64,000 bases of DNA from Paenibacillus sp. FSL K6-1096 (GCF_037977055.1 NZ_CP150274.1:5890001-5954000); one strand, 5' to 3'; shown: positions 8,406 to 18,080, counted from the first letter of the stretch. The notes: generated from the sequence alone by a model not told the origin. Numbers and translations: made by a program.

Positions 8406-9740
8406 TTGGAAGGTCAGGGCGATAATATCACGAAGCACGAACAACTGCTGCAGCACATTGAAGGCCTGAAGGTGGGCACCAAGATCTCCGTGCGCAAGCT
8501 GGCCAGGGAAATGGCCGTCAGCGAAGGCACGGCTTACCGTGCGGTGAAGGAAGCGGAGAACCTGGGTATCGTCATTACCAAGGAGCGGATCGGCACGGTC
8601 CGGGTTGAGAAGAAGCCGCGCAATATCTCCGACCAGCTAACCTTCGGGGATGTGGTTGATATCGTTGAGGGGCATGTGCTGGGAGGAGCGGAGGGGCTGA
8701 ACAAGCATCTTCATAAATATGTAATCGGCGCGATGAAGGTCGATGCCATGATCCGGTATATTGACGCAGACAGTCTGCTGATTGTCGGGAACCGCGATGA
8801 TGTGCACTCGCTTGCCCTGGAGCAGGGGGCAGGGGTGCTGGTAACGGGGGGCTTCGGCACCAGCCGTGAGGTGAAGGCGCTGGCGGACGAGCTGGATCTG
8901 CCGGTGATCTCCTCCAGGCATGATACCTTCACGGTGGCTTCGATGATTAACCGGGCGATCTTCGACCGGCTGATCAAGAAGAAGATTATGCTGGTGGAGG
9001 ATATTGTCGAACGCAAGGAACGTCATTATTCGCTCAAAATCTCCAGCACCGCAGGCGAGCTGCGGGAATTGTCGCAGGCCAGCGGTGAGCAGCGGTTCCC
9101 GGTGACCGATGAATGGAACCGGGTGATCGGGATCATCGGGCGGCGCGATGTGGAGGATCTGGCTGACACGCAGAGCATCGAGAAGGCCATGGTCCGCAGC
9201 CCGGTGACCGCTGCGCTGCAGACCTCGCTGGCTTCGGCGGCCCAGATCATGATGTGGGAAGGGATCGACTTCCTGCCGATCGTGGACCGCAACCGCAAGC
9301 TGGTAGGCTCGGTCACCCGCAGGGAGGTGCTGCAGAGCCTGCGCGATGCCAGCAATCAGCCGCAGCTTGGCGAGACGTTCGACCATCTGATCTGGAACGG
9401 CTTCGCGGATGAGCGGGACGAAGAGGGCAGACTGTTCTTCCACGGCTTCATTACGCCGCAGATGGCTACGGATCTGGGGACGATCTCGGAGGGAATTCTG
9501 TCCACGCTGATGACCCTGTCCGCCTTCAGGGCGGCCAAGGACATTACCGGAAACGATTATGTGCTGGACAGCATGTCCACCTATTTCATCCGCCCGGTGC
9601 AGATTGAGCACTCCATTATCGTCATGCCGAAGCTGCTGGAGATCAGCCGCCGCACCTGCAAGCTGGAGATCGAGATCAGCCGCCTGGACACCATTGTCGC
9701 CAAAGGTGTGCTGATGCTGCAATCGATTGACCACGGCTAA
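8406..9740 (+). CDS. ytoI: DRTGG-CBS-HotDog domain regulatory protein YtoI
   Basis: 444 residues from TTG 8406, 6 bp after GGGGGTG. The order is an N-terminal winged-helix region (ISVRKLAREMAVSEGTAYRAVKEAE, about 27-55), a DRTGG domain (about 78-185), two CBS motifs (about 190-310; FPVTDEWNRVIGIIGRRDV and FLPIVDRNRKLVGSVTRREV) and a C-terminal HotDog fold (about 325-440). This is the YtoI architecture, and the position a few genes before ytrI-ytrH-dnaE matches Bacillus. CBS pairs bind adenine nucleotides, so a nucleotide-sensing role is likely, but the target is unknown. Confidence 0.85.
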   Translation: MEGQGDNITKHEQLLQHIEGLKVGTKISVRKLAREMAVSEGTAYRAVKEAENLGIVITKERIGTVRVEKKPRNISDQLTFGDVVDIVEGHVLGGAEGLNKHLHKYVIGAMKVDAMIRYIDADSLLIVGNRDDVHSLALEQGAGVLVTGGFGTSREVKALADELDLPVISSRHDTFTVASMINRAIFDRLIKKKIMLVEDIVERKERHYSLKISSTAGELRELSQASGEQRFPVTDEWNRVIGIIGRRDVEDLADTQSIEKAMVRSPVTAALQTSLASAAQIMMWEGIDFLPIVDRNRKLVGSVTRREVLQSLRDASNQPQLGETFDHLIWNGFADERDEEGRLFFHGFITPQMATDLGTISEGILSTLMTLSAFRAAKDITGNDYVLDSMSTYFIRPVQIEHSIIVMPKLLEISRRTCKLEIEISRLDTIVAKGVLMLQSIDHG

Positions 9741-9755
9741 TCATACACGCAACAA

Positions 9756-9805
9756 GCAAATAGACCAGCTTTTCCTCAACGAGATGGAGGGGCTGGTCTA
9801 TTTGC
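9756..9805. terminator. Bidirectional terminator between ytoI and ytpI
   Basis: A perfect inverted repeat, GCAAATAGACCAGC (9756-9769) with GCTGGTCTATTTGC (9792-9805), separating two convergent genes. Confidence 0.8.
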
Positions 9806-9807
9806 TG

Positions 9808-10110
9808 TCAGCTTCCGCTGCGGGCCCGGCTGTAATAGCTGTAGCTGCGCAGCCCAGAGAAGATATTGAAGAGGCCCAGCAGCAGGAAGACGGCTTCAAT
9901 GACAACATTCAGCGTTGAGCCGCGGAAGATGAACATGGACATCAGGGAGAGGGTGACCAGCATTCCCCCGAGCAGCATATTCATGACCGAACGTCTTGTC
10001 CCCTTCACCAGCGGGTCAGCCGCTCTGCGGGAAGAGTAGCTGTAGACGGCAGCACTTACCATGAAGACAACCAGCAGAACAAAGAGCAGATACTTGATGA
10101 GCATAATCAT
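9808..10110 (-). CDS. ytpI: YtpI-like small membrane protein
   Basis: 100 residues from ATG 10110 behind CAAAGGAG; a longer in-frame reading exists but has no ribosome site. Three hydrophobic segments are visible (LIKYLLFVLLVVFMVSAAVYSY, MLLGGMLVTLSLMSMFIF, VVIEAVFLLLGLFNIFSGL). Length and position between ytoI and ytrI match the YtpI family, whose function is unknown. The nrnA/ytqI gene that lies in this interval in Bacillus is absent. Confidence 0.7.
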   Translation of the reverse strand: MIMLIKYLLFVLLVVFMVSAAVYSYSSRRAADPLVKGTRRSVMNMLLGGMLVTLSLMSMFIFRGSTLNVVIEAVFLLLGLFNIFSGLRSYSYYSRARSGS

Positions 10111-10229
10111 GGACAGCAGCTCCTTTGTGAGAGAACAGTTCACACCCCGGCACCGGCCGGGATGCGGTTTCCTGTGCACAAGTTGAGAATGTATGTGTTG
10201 GTGTCCATTATTGTATCATGATTTCTGCT

Positions 10230-10733
10230 CTAGCTGCGCTTGTACGGGCTGATTTCGACCCAAATTTGCAGTACGCCCTCCATCACGAGCATCGTGCGGA
10301 TGCTGACGGTATATTCCTTCTCCCGGACGATATAGATCTTGCTGTCCAGGAGCAGGCGCGCCAGCTTGCCGTCCGAGTCGATCTCGAACATGCTGCGCCC
10401 GCGCATCGGCTCCAGATCCGCTGCCAGCTTCCTGAGCACCTCCTTGGCCGTCACCGGGTCGAGAGCTGCTGTGCCCTCCCTGGCCTTGCTGCCCTCGGTG
10501 CGCACCTTGATCTCACGGATCACGGTGGAGGTGTTAGTGTATTTCTTAAGTGTCTGAATGTCACTCTTGTACTGCTCGATTTCGATGCGCAGATCCTGAT
10601 TGTTAAGCCAGAGCACATTGTAAGCCATATGATAAATCGCGTTATAGACCACGCCCCCCGCGATCATCCCCAGCACAAAAACAGCGGCAATCTGCGAGAA
10701 ACGGCGGTAGCGGTGGAACGGCGGCAGTCGCAT
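10230..10733 (-). CDS. ytrI: Sporulation membrane protein YtrI
   Basis: 167 residues. A short cytoplasmic head (MRLPPFHRYRRFSQ) is followed by one membrane segment (IAAVFVLGMIAGGVVYNAIYHMAYNVL), a coiled-coil stretch (NNQDLRIEIEQYKSDIQTLKKY) and an extracytoplasmic beta-rich domain. It pairs with ytrH upstream, as in Bacillus, where both are SigE-dependent and needed for efficient sporulation. The ribosome site is AAGGGGCG. Molecular role unknown. Confidence 0.85.
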   Translation of the reverse strand: MRLPPFHRYRRFSQIAAVFVLGMIAGGVVYNAIYHMAYNVLWLNNQDLRIEIEQYKSDIQTLKKYTNTSTVIREIKVRTEGSKAREGTAALDPVTAKEVLRKLAADLEPMRGRSMFEIDSDGKLARLLLDSKIYIVREKEYTVSIRTMLVMEGVLQIWVEISPYKRS

Positions 10734-10815
10734 ATATCTTTTCGCCCCTTGCCTTATAAGAGTTAATCTGCACCCGAAGGGAGTCGTCTGTCCGCTGACA
10801 GCTTGCCCGGGAGCT

Positions 10816-11136
10816 CTACTTGCCGCACACCCACTTGACCAGCTCGCTGCCCATATGGGCGCCCAGAAAGGCGAAGACCAGATAAAGAATCTGCTTGATG
10901 GCCGGGGAGAGATTTCCGCCCAGCATGTTGCTCTCTATAACGCGCATCGGGTCGATCGTGCCGCCGACGGCGGCCGCCAGCGCCCAGATTTTGATCCGGT
11001 CGGCAATCTCCAGCATCGTATTGGTCGGCGGCTGCAGCGAGACGGCGGCGCCGATTCCGCCCAGCATGGCTCCGCCCAGCACGATGCCGAAGGCAATGAA
11101 GAAATCGAGAACCGCTTTGCTCAGGAAAATATTCAT
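10816..11136 (-). CDS. ytrH: Sporulation membrane protein YtrH
   Basis: 106 residues with three hydrophobic segments (LDFFIAFGIVLGGAMLGGIGAAVSL, IKIWALAAAVGGT, ILYLVFAFLGAHMGSEL). The Gly-rich N terminus is typical of YtrH. It is transcribed with ytrI away from dnaE, the arrangement known in Bacillus. The start is behind AAGGAAGGAG. The family is sporulation-specific (mother cell), with no known biochemical activity. Confidence 0.9.
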   Translation of the reverse strand: MNIFLSKAVLDFFIAFGIVLGGAMLGGIGAAVSLQPPTNTMLEIADRIKIWALAAAVGGTIDPMRVIESNMLGGNLSPAIKQILYLVFAFLGAHMGSELVKWVCGK

Positions 11137-11283
11137 GGGAAGCTCCTTCCTTGGATCAGCGCGGCAAGATCGCTGCGGCCTGTCCCTGTGCTCTTACTCC
11201 ATTCTATGGGCGGCTCCCCCTCTAATATGATAAAATAGTTTCATCTTATGTTTTGATTTTGGAGCTGAAGGGAAGTGTGGGGT

Positions 11284-14200
11284 ATGAGCCCTTTCGTGCA
11301 TTTGCATGTGCACAGCGAATACAGTTTACTGGACGGGGCGGCGCGCATTACGGATCTTGTGCGCCGGGCCGGCGAATACGGCATGACATCGCTGGCGCTG
11401 ACCGATCATGGTGTGATGTACGGGGCCATTCCTTTCTATAAAGCGTGCCGGGAGCAGGGCATCAAGCCGATTATCGGCTGTGAGGCTTATCTGACCGCCG
11501 GGTCCCGCCGCGAGCGGGGCAGCCGCAAGGATCAGCCGATCTATCATCTGATTCTGCTGGCGAAGAACATGACCGGCTACCGGAACCTGATGAAGCTGAT
11601 TACCATCGGCCATCTGGAGGGCCAGCATTACAAGCCGCGCATCGATATGGAAGCGCTGGCGGCCCATGCCGAGGGCATCATCTGCCTGAGCGCCTGCCTG
11701 GGCGGAGAGGTCCCGCAGCATCTCCTGCACGGACGGGACGATGAGGCGCGCAAGGCGGCGCTGCGGTATAAGGAGATTTTTGGCGGGGACTTCTATCTGG
11801 AGCTGCAGGATCACGGGATGCCGGAGCAGAAGCGGGTGAATCCGCAGCTGATTGCGCTGGCCGGTGAATGCGGGATTCCGCTGGTGGCGACCAATGACGT
11901 CCACTATATGGACAAGGAGGATGCCGAGGTCCAGGATGTGCTGATCTGTATCGGCACCGGCAAATCGGTGGACGATGAGGACCGGCTGAAGATCGGCACG
12001 GACCAGCTGTTCTTCAAGAGCGGCGAGCAGATGGCCGCCTTGTTCCCGCATGTGCCCGAGGCCATAGAGAACACGCAGCGGATCGCCGAGGCCTGCAATC
12101 TGGAGCTGACCTTCGGCCAGCATATTCTGCCGGAATATTCTCCGCTGCCGGAGGGACTGGATGCCGCCGGCTATCTGCGCGAGCTGTGCCGCAGCGGGCT
12201 TGAGCAGCGCTATGCGGATACGCCGCTCTGGGCATCGCCGGAGCAGCGGGCGGAAGCCGAGCACCGGCTGGCCTATGAGCTGGGCGTGATTGAGAGCATG
12301 GGGTTCAGCGATTATTTCCTGATTGTCTGGGACTTCATTGCGTTCTGTCACCGCAGCGGAATCGTGACCGGGCCGGGCCGCGGCTCTTCGGCAGGCAGCC
12401 TTACCGCCTATACCCTGAAGATTACCGATGTGGACCCGCTGAAATATAATCTGCTGTTCGAGCGCTTCCTCAATCCTGAACGGATTACGATGCCCGATAT
12501 TGATATTGACTTCAGCGATGAACGCCGCGATGAGGTTATCGCCTATGTGGTCGAGAAGTACGGCCGGGAGCATGTGGCTCAGATCATTACCTTCGGGACA
12601 ATGGCAGCCAGGGCCGCTGTGCGCGATGTGGGCCGGGTGCTGAATCTGCCGTATAACGAGGTGGATAAGGCGGCGAAGCTGATTCCGGGCCAGCTCGGCA
12701 TCAGCATTGCCCGGGCGCTGGAGAGCACGCCGGAGCTGAAGGCGCTCTATGAGACGAGCCCCAAGACCCGGGGACTGCTGGACATGGCCATGAAGGTGGA
12801 GGGGATGCCGCGCCATGCCTCGACCCATGCAGCCGGCGTAATTATCTCCAAGGGGCCGCTGACCGATGCGGTTCCGCTTCAGGCGGGCAACGAGAGCACG
12901 GCGCTCACCCAGTATTCCATGGAGCATCTGGAGAGTGTAGGCCTGCTGAAGATGGACTTCCTGGGGCTGCGGACCCTGTCGATTATTGAACGCTGCCTGG
13001 GCTGGGTGAAGGAGATGACCGGCAGCGTGCCTGATTTCCGCTTCATCCCGGATCATGACCCGCTCACCTACGGGATGCTGGGTGCAGGGGAAACGACCGG
13101 CGTGTTCCAGCTGGAATCGGCAGGGGTACGGCGGGTGCTGAAGGAGCTGAAGCCGAGCGGCTTCGAGGATATTGTCTCCGTGGTGGCGCTGTACCGTCCC
13201 GGCCCGATGGAATTCATTCCGAAGTTCATCGGCGGCAAGCACGGGGAGTTCGAGGTGGTCTATCCCCATGCTGATCTGAAGCCGATTCTGGCCGATACGT
13301 ACGGCATCATCGTCTATCAGGAGCAGATCATGCAGATCGCCTCCCTGATGGCCGGGTTCTCGCTCGGCGAGGCCGACCTGCTGCGCCGTGCGGTGTCCAA
13401 GAAGAAGCGGGAGACGCTGGACAAGGAGCGCAGCCACTTCGTGGAGGGCAGCCTGAAGCAGGGCTACACGGAAGCAGATGCCAATGCCGTCTACGACATG
13501 ATTGTCCGCTTCGCGAACTACGGCTTCCCGCGCGCCCATGCTGCGGCCTACGGGGTTCTCGCCTTCCAGACAGCCTATCTTAAGGCGCATTATCCGGTGC
13601 AGTTCATGGCTGCGATGCTGACCGCCGTCATGGGGTCCCACCGCAAGGTGGCGGAATATGTCCTCGACTGCCGCCGGTCGGGCATCGGCGTGCTGCCGCC
13701 GGATGTGAACGAGAGCGGCGTGCTGTTCACGCCGGTCGTCCGCGAGGACGGCGGCCATATCCGCTTTGGGCTGGGGGCCGTGAAGAATGTCGGCACGCAG
13801 GCGGTGGAGAATATTATGGCGGTGCGCAAGGAGCGGCCGTTCGACAGCCTGCTGGATTTCTGCCGCCGTGTGGACCTGCGCGTCTGCAACAAGCGCGTGA
13901 TTGAATCGCTGCTGCAGACCGGTGCCTTCGATGCGCTGCCCGGGCACCGGGCCCAGCTCCTGGCGATGCTGGACGAGACGGTGGAGGCGGCGGCCAAATG
14001 GCGCAAGGAGCGCGATGAGCTGCAGATTCAGCTGTTCGACGACCTGATTGAGACGCCGAACTGGGAGATCCGCTACCCGGATGTCCCGAGATTCAGTGTG
14101 ACCCAGCAGCTGGAGCTGGAGCGTGAGCTGCTCGGCCTGTATCTCTCCGGCCATCCGCTGGATGACCGCGCGGCGCTGCTGGAGGAGCCTGGGATGCAGA

Positions 14201-14946
14201 AGCTGATGGATCTGGGCGAAGCCGCGGATGAGAGCATGGCCGTTACGGCGGGCATGGTGGTCTCGCTGAAGGAGATCACGACCAAAGCGGGCAAGGCCAT
14301 GGCCTTCGTCGTCTGGGAAGACCAGATCGAGCGCTGCGAGGTCGTACTCTTCCCCGAGGTGTGGAAACGCAGCCGCGCCCTGATCGAGAAGGGCGCGCTG
14401 CTCGCCCTCCGCGCCAAGGTGCAGCAGGAGGACGAGGGCTTCAAGCTGCTGGCCGAGGAGGTCGCTCCGCTCACCCCGGACAGCGTGCGCGGCCTGCTGC
14501 AGCGCCGCAGCCCCGGGCACTCCCGGCCCGCCGGCACGGGCCGGGGCAGCGGTGCAGCCGGCACAGCCGCTGCACCAGGCACGCGCACACCGGCGGGCCA
14601 GCCGCCCGGTGCGCGCGCTTCCGGCGCGGCCGCTGTGCAGGCCGCGCCCAAGGCCCCGGCCGCGTCAGACGCGCGGCCGGACAGCCCTGCCGAGCACGCA
14701 GGCGGCTCGGCGGATCAGGGCCGGCGTGTGTTCATCAAGATCACGCCGGGCGCAGAGCTGAAGGGGCTGCTGCCGCACCTTCAGGCGCTGCTGAAGACCC
14801 ATCCCGGACCGGCAGCCACGCTGCTGTTCTACGAGCGCAACCAGAAGGTGCTGGCGCTCAGCGACAGCTACCGGATCGAGCCTTCGGAGCAGCTGATCGC
14901 AGAGATTGAAGCTATGCTGGGCGCAGGCACCGTGAGAATCAGGTAG
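11284..14946 (+). CDS. dnaE: DNA polymerase III subunit alpha (DnaE)
   Basis: About 1220 residues from ATG 11284 (MSPFVHLHVHSEYSLLDG); a GTG at 11275 in the same frame is an alternative. It has an N-terminal PHP domain (HLHVHSEYS, LTDHGVMYG), the C-family polymerase core with GPGRGSSAGS (near 362) and the catalytic acidic motif PDIDIDFSDERR (near 403), tandem HhH, and an OB-fold region (near 975-1070). An Ala/Pro/Gly-rich linker of about 75 residues (about 1075-1149) separates the OB fold from a short C-terminal domain and makes the protein longer than B. subtilis DnaE (about 1115). It extends RNA primers at the replication fork in Firmicutes, with PolC as main replicase. Confidence 0.97.
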   Translation: MSPFVHLHVHSEYSLLDGAARITDLVRRAGEYGMTSLALTDHGVMYGAIPFYKACREQGIKPIIGCEAYLTAGSRRERGSRKDQPIYHLILLAKNMTGYRNLMKLITIGHLEGQHYKPRIDMEALAAHAEGIICLSACLGGEVPQHLLHGRDDEARKAALRYKEIFGGDFYLELQDHGMPEQKRVNPQLIALAGECGIPLVATNDVHYMDKEDAEVQDVLICIGTGKSVDDEDRLKIGTDQLFFKSGEQMAALFPHVPEAIENTQRIAEACNLELTFGQHILPEYSPLPEGLDAAGYLRELCRSGLEQRYADTPLWASPEQRAEAEHRLAYELGVIESMGFSDYFLIVWDFIAFCHRSGIVTGPGRGSSAGSLTAYTLKITDVDPLKYNLLFERFLNPERITMPDIDIDFSDERRDEVIAYVVEKYGREHVAQIITFGTMAARAAVRDVGRVLNLPYNEVDKAAKLIPGQLGISIARALESTPELKALYETSPKTRGLLDMAMKVEGMPRHASTHAAGVIISKGPLTDAVPLQAGNESTALTQYSMEHLESVGLLKMDFLGLRTLSIIERCLGWVKEMTGSVPDFRFIPDHDPLTYGMLGAGETTGVFQLESAGVRRVLKELKPSGFEDIVSVVALYRPGPMEFIPKFIGGKHGEFEVVYPHADLKPILADTYGIIVYQEQIMQIASLMAGFSLGEADLLRRAVSKKKRETLDKERSHFVEGSLKQGYTEADANAVYDMIVRFANYGFPRAHAAAYGVLAFQTAYLKAHYPVQFMAAMLTAVMGSHRKVAEYVLDCRRSGIGVLPPDVNESGVLFTPVVREDGGHIRFGLGAVKNVGTQAVENIMAVRKERPFDSLLDFCRRVDLRVCNKRVIESLLQTGAFDALPGHRAQLLAMLDETVEAAAKWRKERDELQIQLFDDLIETPNWEIRYPDVPRFSVTQQLELERELLGLYLSGHPLDDRAALLEEPGMQKLMDLGEAADESMAVTAGMVVSLKEITTKAGKAMAFVVWEDQIERCEVVLFPEVWKRSRALIEKGALLALRAKVQQEDEGFKLLAEEVAPLTPDSVRGLLQRRSPGHSRPAGTGRGSGAAGTAAAPGTRTPAGQPPGARASGAAAVQAAPKAPAASDARPDSPAEHAGGSADQGRRVFIKITPGAELKGLLPHLQALLKTHPGPAATLLFYERNQKVLALSDSYRIEPSEQLIAEIEAMLGAGTVRIR

Positions 14947-15103
14947 TGATAGATTGCACTTGTCCCGGATAGGCACATTTTCTAATCTTTCTGCATACAT
15001 TAGGTGAACCGATAGAGTGGGCTTGGGGATCTGCCAAGCAGCATTCATAGTTTCAGCTTATACAGCGGGACTTAAGGTCCCGTGCGGAAAGGGGAAATAC
15101 GCC

Positions 15104-15604
15104 ATGTCCTATCAGATGGCAGAGGATCTGCTGGAGCGCCGGGGGGTTACGCTTGCGTCGATTGCGGAGATCGTCTATATACTGCAATCGGTCTATTATC
15201 CGGATCTGACAAAGGAAGAATGCCTGATAAGCGTCAAGTCCGTCCTGAGCAAAAGAGAGGTGCAGTACACGCTGATGACGGGGATTGCCCTCGATGAGCT
15301 GGCGGAGCGCAAGCTGCTGCCCCAGCCCCTGCAGGCCGTTATGGAAGCGGATGAATCGCTCTACGGGGCGGACGAGACGCTGGCCCTCGGCATCACCAGC
15401 GTGTACGGGATGATCGGGCTGACCGGATTTGGCTACCTGGACAAAATAAAGCTTGGCATTATCGGCAAATTGAATGATGATAAAGGAAGCATTCATGTGT
15501 TCCTGGATGATCTGGTCGCCGGAATATCAGCCGCGGCTTCCGCCAGAATCGCCCACCGGCATGAGGGGGCCAAGGTCTATCCCCATGTCACCGGAACGGA
15601 ATAA
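15104..15604 (+). CDS. Phosphatidylglycerophosphatase A family protein (YutG-like)
   Basis: 166 residues from ATG 15104 behind AAAGGGG. Key stretch: TSVYGMIGLTGFGYLDKIKLGIIGKLND, then HVFLDDLVAGISAAASARIAH, matching the PgpA superfamily helices with the Asp-containing motif. The YutG group of Firmicutes is annotated as phosphatidylglycerophosphatase A-like. E. coli PgpA removes the phosphate from phosphatidylglycerophosphate. The Bacillus-type homologs are shorter and less tested, so the activity is inferred. Confidence 0.75.
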   Translation: MSYQMAEDLLERRGVTLASIAEIVYILQSVYYPDLTKEECLISVKSVLSKREVQYTLMTGIALDELAERKLLPQPLQAVMEADESLYGADETLALGITSVYGMIGLTGFGYLDKIKLGIIGKLNDDKGSIHVFLDDLVAGISAAASARIAHRHEGAKVYPHVTGTE

Positions 15605-15751
15605 TTCCTGTCCGGATTACGGCCGCATGCGGCCTCCCGATCCCGCTTCCTTCATGCCGGGCTTCTTGCGGGAAAAAAGAAAACTGTGTTATCATGATTC
15701 CATTATATTCAGGATACGGCTGGATTTGAGATTAGGGAGGCCTTGCAGGGC

Positions 15752-15940
15752 ATGTGGACGGTAATCTATATAGCGCCGACCGCCAAAGTGGCGGAGATGA
15801 TCCAGAGGAAGCTTACGGAAGAAGGATTTCTGATTAAATGCCGTCCCATTAATATGTCCAAGCAGCAGTATGAGATTCTGGTTCCTTCGGGAGAGCTTGA
15901 AGAGGTGCAGGAGGTCCTGAATCTGATTCTGCATCCATGA
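15752..15940 (+). CDS. Small DUF2007-like protein upstream of accD
   Basis: 62 residues from ATG 15752 (MWTVIYIAPTAKVAEMIQRKLTEEGF), 11 bp after AGGGAGG. The pattern of a strand, a helix AEMIQRKLTEEG, strands and a second helix (GELEEVQEVLNLIL) resembles ferredoxin-like signal-transducing proteins of the DUF2007 type. It lies about 80 bp before accD on the same strand, so it may be co-transcribed. No function can be assigned. Confidence 0.6.
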   Translation: MWTVIYIAPTAKVAEMIQRKLTEEGFLIKCRPINMSKQQYEILVPSGELEEVQEVLNLILHP

Positions 15941-16023
15941 GAATACAACGCAGAGCATTAAGAGCATTTAAGACAGCGGCAAGCTGCTATTTACGCAAAT
16001 AAACGGCTGAAGAGGTGCGACCC

Positions 16024-16917
16024 TTGTTCAAAGATTTATTTCAAAAAAAACGGAAGTACGCGACTATTCCTTCAGAGCGTCTGGAGCGGAGCGGCGGACC
16101 GGCAGAGGGCGAGCGCCCCAAGCGTGAGATTCCCGAGGGACTCATGAGCAAGTGCAACAAATGCGGCACGATCCAGTACAGCAAGGAGCTGGAGAAGAAT
16201 CTGAAAATATGTCCGTCCTGCGGCTATCATATGCGCCTGAATGCGTCGGAGCGGATCGCGATGACGCTGGACCCGGAAGGGTTCATTGAGTTCGACAGCG
16301 AGATGGCTTCTGTCGATCCGCTGAAGTTCCCCGGCTACGCGTCCAAGCTGGAGCAGCAGCAAGCCAAAACCGGACAGGTTGAGGGGGTAATCACCGGACA
16401 GGGCAGCATCGGCGGCCATCCGGTGATTGTGGCCGTGATGAACTTCGAGTTCTTCACCGGCAGTATGGGCTCTGTGGTCGGCGAGAAGATTACCCGGGCG
16501 GTGGAAGAGGCGACCGAGCGGAGAATTCCGCTGCTGATCTTCTCCACCTCCGGCGGAGCCAGAATGCAGGAGAGCATCCTCAGCCTCATGCAGATGGCGA
16601 AGACAAGTGCAGCCCTGGCCCGGTTCAGTGAAGCAGGCGGGCTGTATATCTCCGTCATTACAGATCCGACGACAGGCGGGGTATCCGCGAGCTTTGCCAG
16701 CCTGGGTGACATCATTATTGCCGAGCCTGGAGCAATATTCGGCTTTGCCGGACGGATTGTTATTGAACAGACCATCCGCCAGAAGCTGCCGGAGGATTTC
16801 CAGACGGCCGAGTTCAATCTGGAGCACGGGCAACTGGATATGGTTGTGCACCGCAAGGAAATGCGCTCCACACTTACGAAGCTGCTGGAGCTGCATGATG
16901 TGAAAGGGGGATTTTAG
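16024..16917 (+). CDS. accD: Acetyl-CoA carboxylase carboxyltransferase subunit beta
   Basis: 297 residues from TTG 16024 (MFKDLFQKKRKYATIP), 6 bp after GAGGTG; a GTG at 16015 is possible but overlaps that ribosome site. It has an N-terminal C4 zinc ribbon (CNKCGTIQ... CPSCGYH) and then the crotonase-fold carboxyltransferase core (FEFFTGSMGSVVGEKITRA, STSGGARMQESILSLMQM, DPTTGGVSASFASLGD). With AccA it forms the alpha2beta2 carboxyltransferase that moves CO2 from biotin to acetyl-CoA in fatty acid synthesis. It is directly followed by accA. Confidence 0.97.
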   Translation: MFKDLFQKKRKYATIPSERLERSGGPAEGERPKREIPEGLMSKCNKCGTIQYSKELEKNLKICPSCGYHMRLNASERIAMTLDPEGFIEFDSEMASVDPLKFPGYASKLEQQQAKTGQVEGVITGQGSIGGHPVIVAVMNFEFFTGSMGSVVGEKITRAVEEATERRIPLLIFSTSGGARMQESILSLMQMAKTSAALARFSEAGGLYISVITDPTTGGVSASFASLGDIIIAEPGAIFGFAGRIVIEQTIRQKLPEDFQTAEFNLEHGQLDMVVHRKEMRSTLTKLLELHDVKGGF

Positions 16918-16918
16918 G

Positions 16919-17920
16919 TTGGCGGGAGAGTTGCCTTTTGAAATGCCTCTGGTAGAAATGCGCAAGAAGATTGCCGAGCTGAAGCAGTTCGGTGAAGAGA
17001 AGGGCATAGATTTCAGCGATGAGGTAGTCCGGCTGGAGGAGCGCTACCGTGAGCTGGAGAACGAGATTTATTCCAATATATCCCCGGCCCAGAAGATGCA
17101 TCTGGCCCGGCATCAAGGCCGTCCGACCTCGCTGGATCTGATCGGGCTGATCTTCACGGATTTCTTGGAGCTGCACGGCGACCGGCTGTTCGGCGATGAT
17201 CTCGCGGTGGTCGGCGGAATTGCCAAGCTGAACGGAAGGCCGGTAACGGTCATCGGACAGCAGCGCGGCAAGGATACGAAGGATAACATTCAGCGCTTCT
17301 TCGGCAGTCCCCATCCCGAGGGCTACCGCAAGGCGCTGCGCCTGATGAAGCAGGCCGAGAAGTTCGGCCGTCCGATCATCAGCTTCGTGGATACCAAGGG
17401 AGCTTACCCCGGGAATACGGCAGAGGAGCGCGGACAGTCCGAAGCGATTGCCCGCAATCTGTTCGAGATGTCGCAATTGTCCGTACCAGTCGTCTGCGTC
17501 GTTATCGGCGAAGGCGGCAGCGGCGGGGCCCTGGCTATGGCCGTAGGCAACCGTGTCCTGATGCTGGAGAATGCAATCTATTCCGCCATTACCCCCAACG
17601 GTGCGGCTTCCATTCTATGGAAGGATGCCGGCAAGGCGGAGCAGGCGGCGGAGGCGATGAAGATCACGGCTGCCGATCTGCTGGAGATGGAAGTTATCGA
17701 GGAGATCATCACGGAGCCCAGAGGCGGAGCGCACCGGGACTACGAGGCGGTGGCGGAAGCGGTTAAGGATTCGGTATGGCGCCATCTGGAGGAGCTGTCG
17801 GCCATGGATGCGGCAGAGCTGAAGGAAGACCGCTACCTCAAGTTCCGCAAGATCGGCGAATTCTCAGAGTCGCTCGCGGAACAGGAAGAAGATCTGGAAG
17901 AGGTCCGGACTACAGAGTAG
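16919..17920 (+). CDS. accA: Acetyl-CoA carboxylase carboxyltransferase subunit alpha
   Basis: 333 residues. The TTG start lies one base after the accD stop, with AAAGGGGG as ribosome site inside the accD end. The core carries DFLELHGDRLFGDD, VIGQQRGKDTKDN, FVDTKGAYPGNTAEERGQSEAIARN and GEGGSGGALAMAVGN. It is the partner of AccD in malonyl-CoA formation. The C-terminal tail (about 300-333) is acidic. Bacillus has pfkA next; here pyk follows after 374 bp. Confidence 0.97.
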   Translation: MAGELPFEMPLVEMRKKIAELKQFGEEKGIDFSDEVVRLEERYRELENEIYSNISPAQKMHLARHQGRPTSLDLIGLIFTDFLELHGDRLFGDDLAVVGGIAKLNGRPVTVIGQQRGKDTKDNIQRFFGSPHPEGYRKALRLMKQAEKFGRPIISFVDTKGAYPGNTAEERGQSEAIARNLFEMSQLSVPVVCVVIGEGGSGGALAMAVGNRVLMLENAIYSAITPNGAASILWKDAGKAEQAAEAMKITAADLLEMEVIEEIITEPRGGAHRDYEAVAEAVKDSVWRHLEELSAMDAAELKEDRYLKFRKIGEFSESLAEQEEDLEEVRTTE

Positions 17921-18043
17921 ACTGCGTATTTTTCTATGGCAGACAGAACCCGCCAGGGAACGCAGATTTGCACTTTCCGACATATCCCAGCTTATTCCAA
18001 ACGGGGAGCCGGGCAAGATTTGATAACCTTTCATTTACATTTC

Positions 18044-18080
18044 AATCATCCTGTGCTTGCTGCGGGATGATTTTTATTTT
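18044..18080 (+). terminator. Terminator of accD-accA transcript
   Basis: AATCATCC (18044-18051) pairs with GGATGATT (18065-18072), followed by TTTATTTT. Confidence 0.75.

Noticed and set aside
11326..14520. Open frame of 1064 codons on the minus strand inside dnaE
   Set aside because: It is a composition shadow of the GC-rich dnaE gene. It has no ribosome site or recognisable motif, and the plus-strand protein is clearly real.
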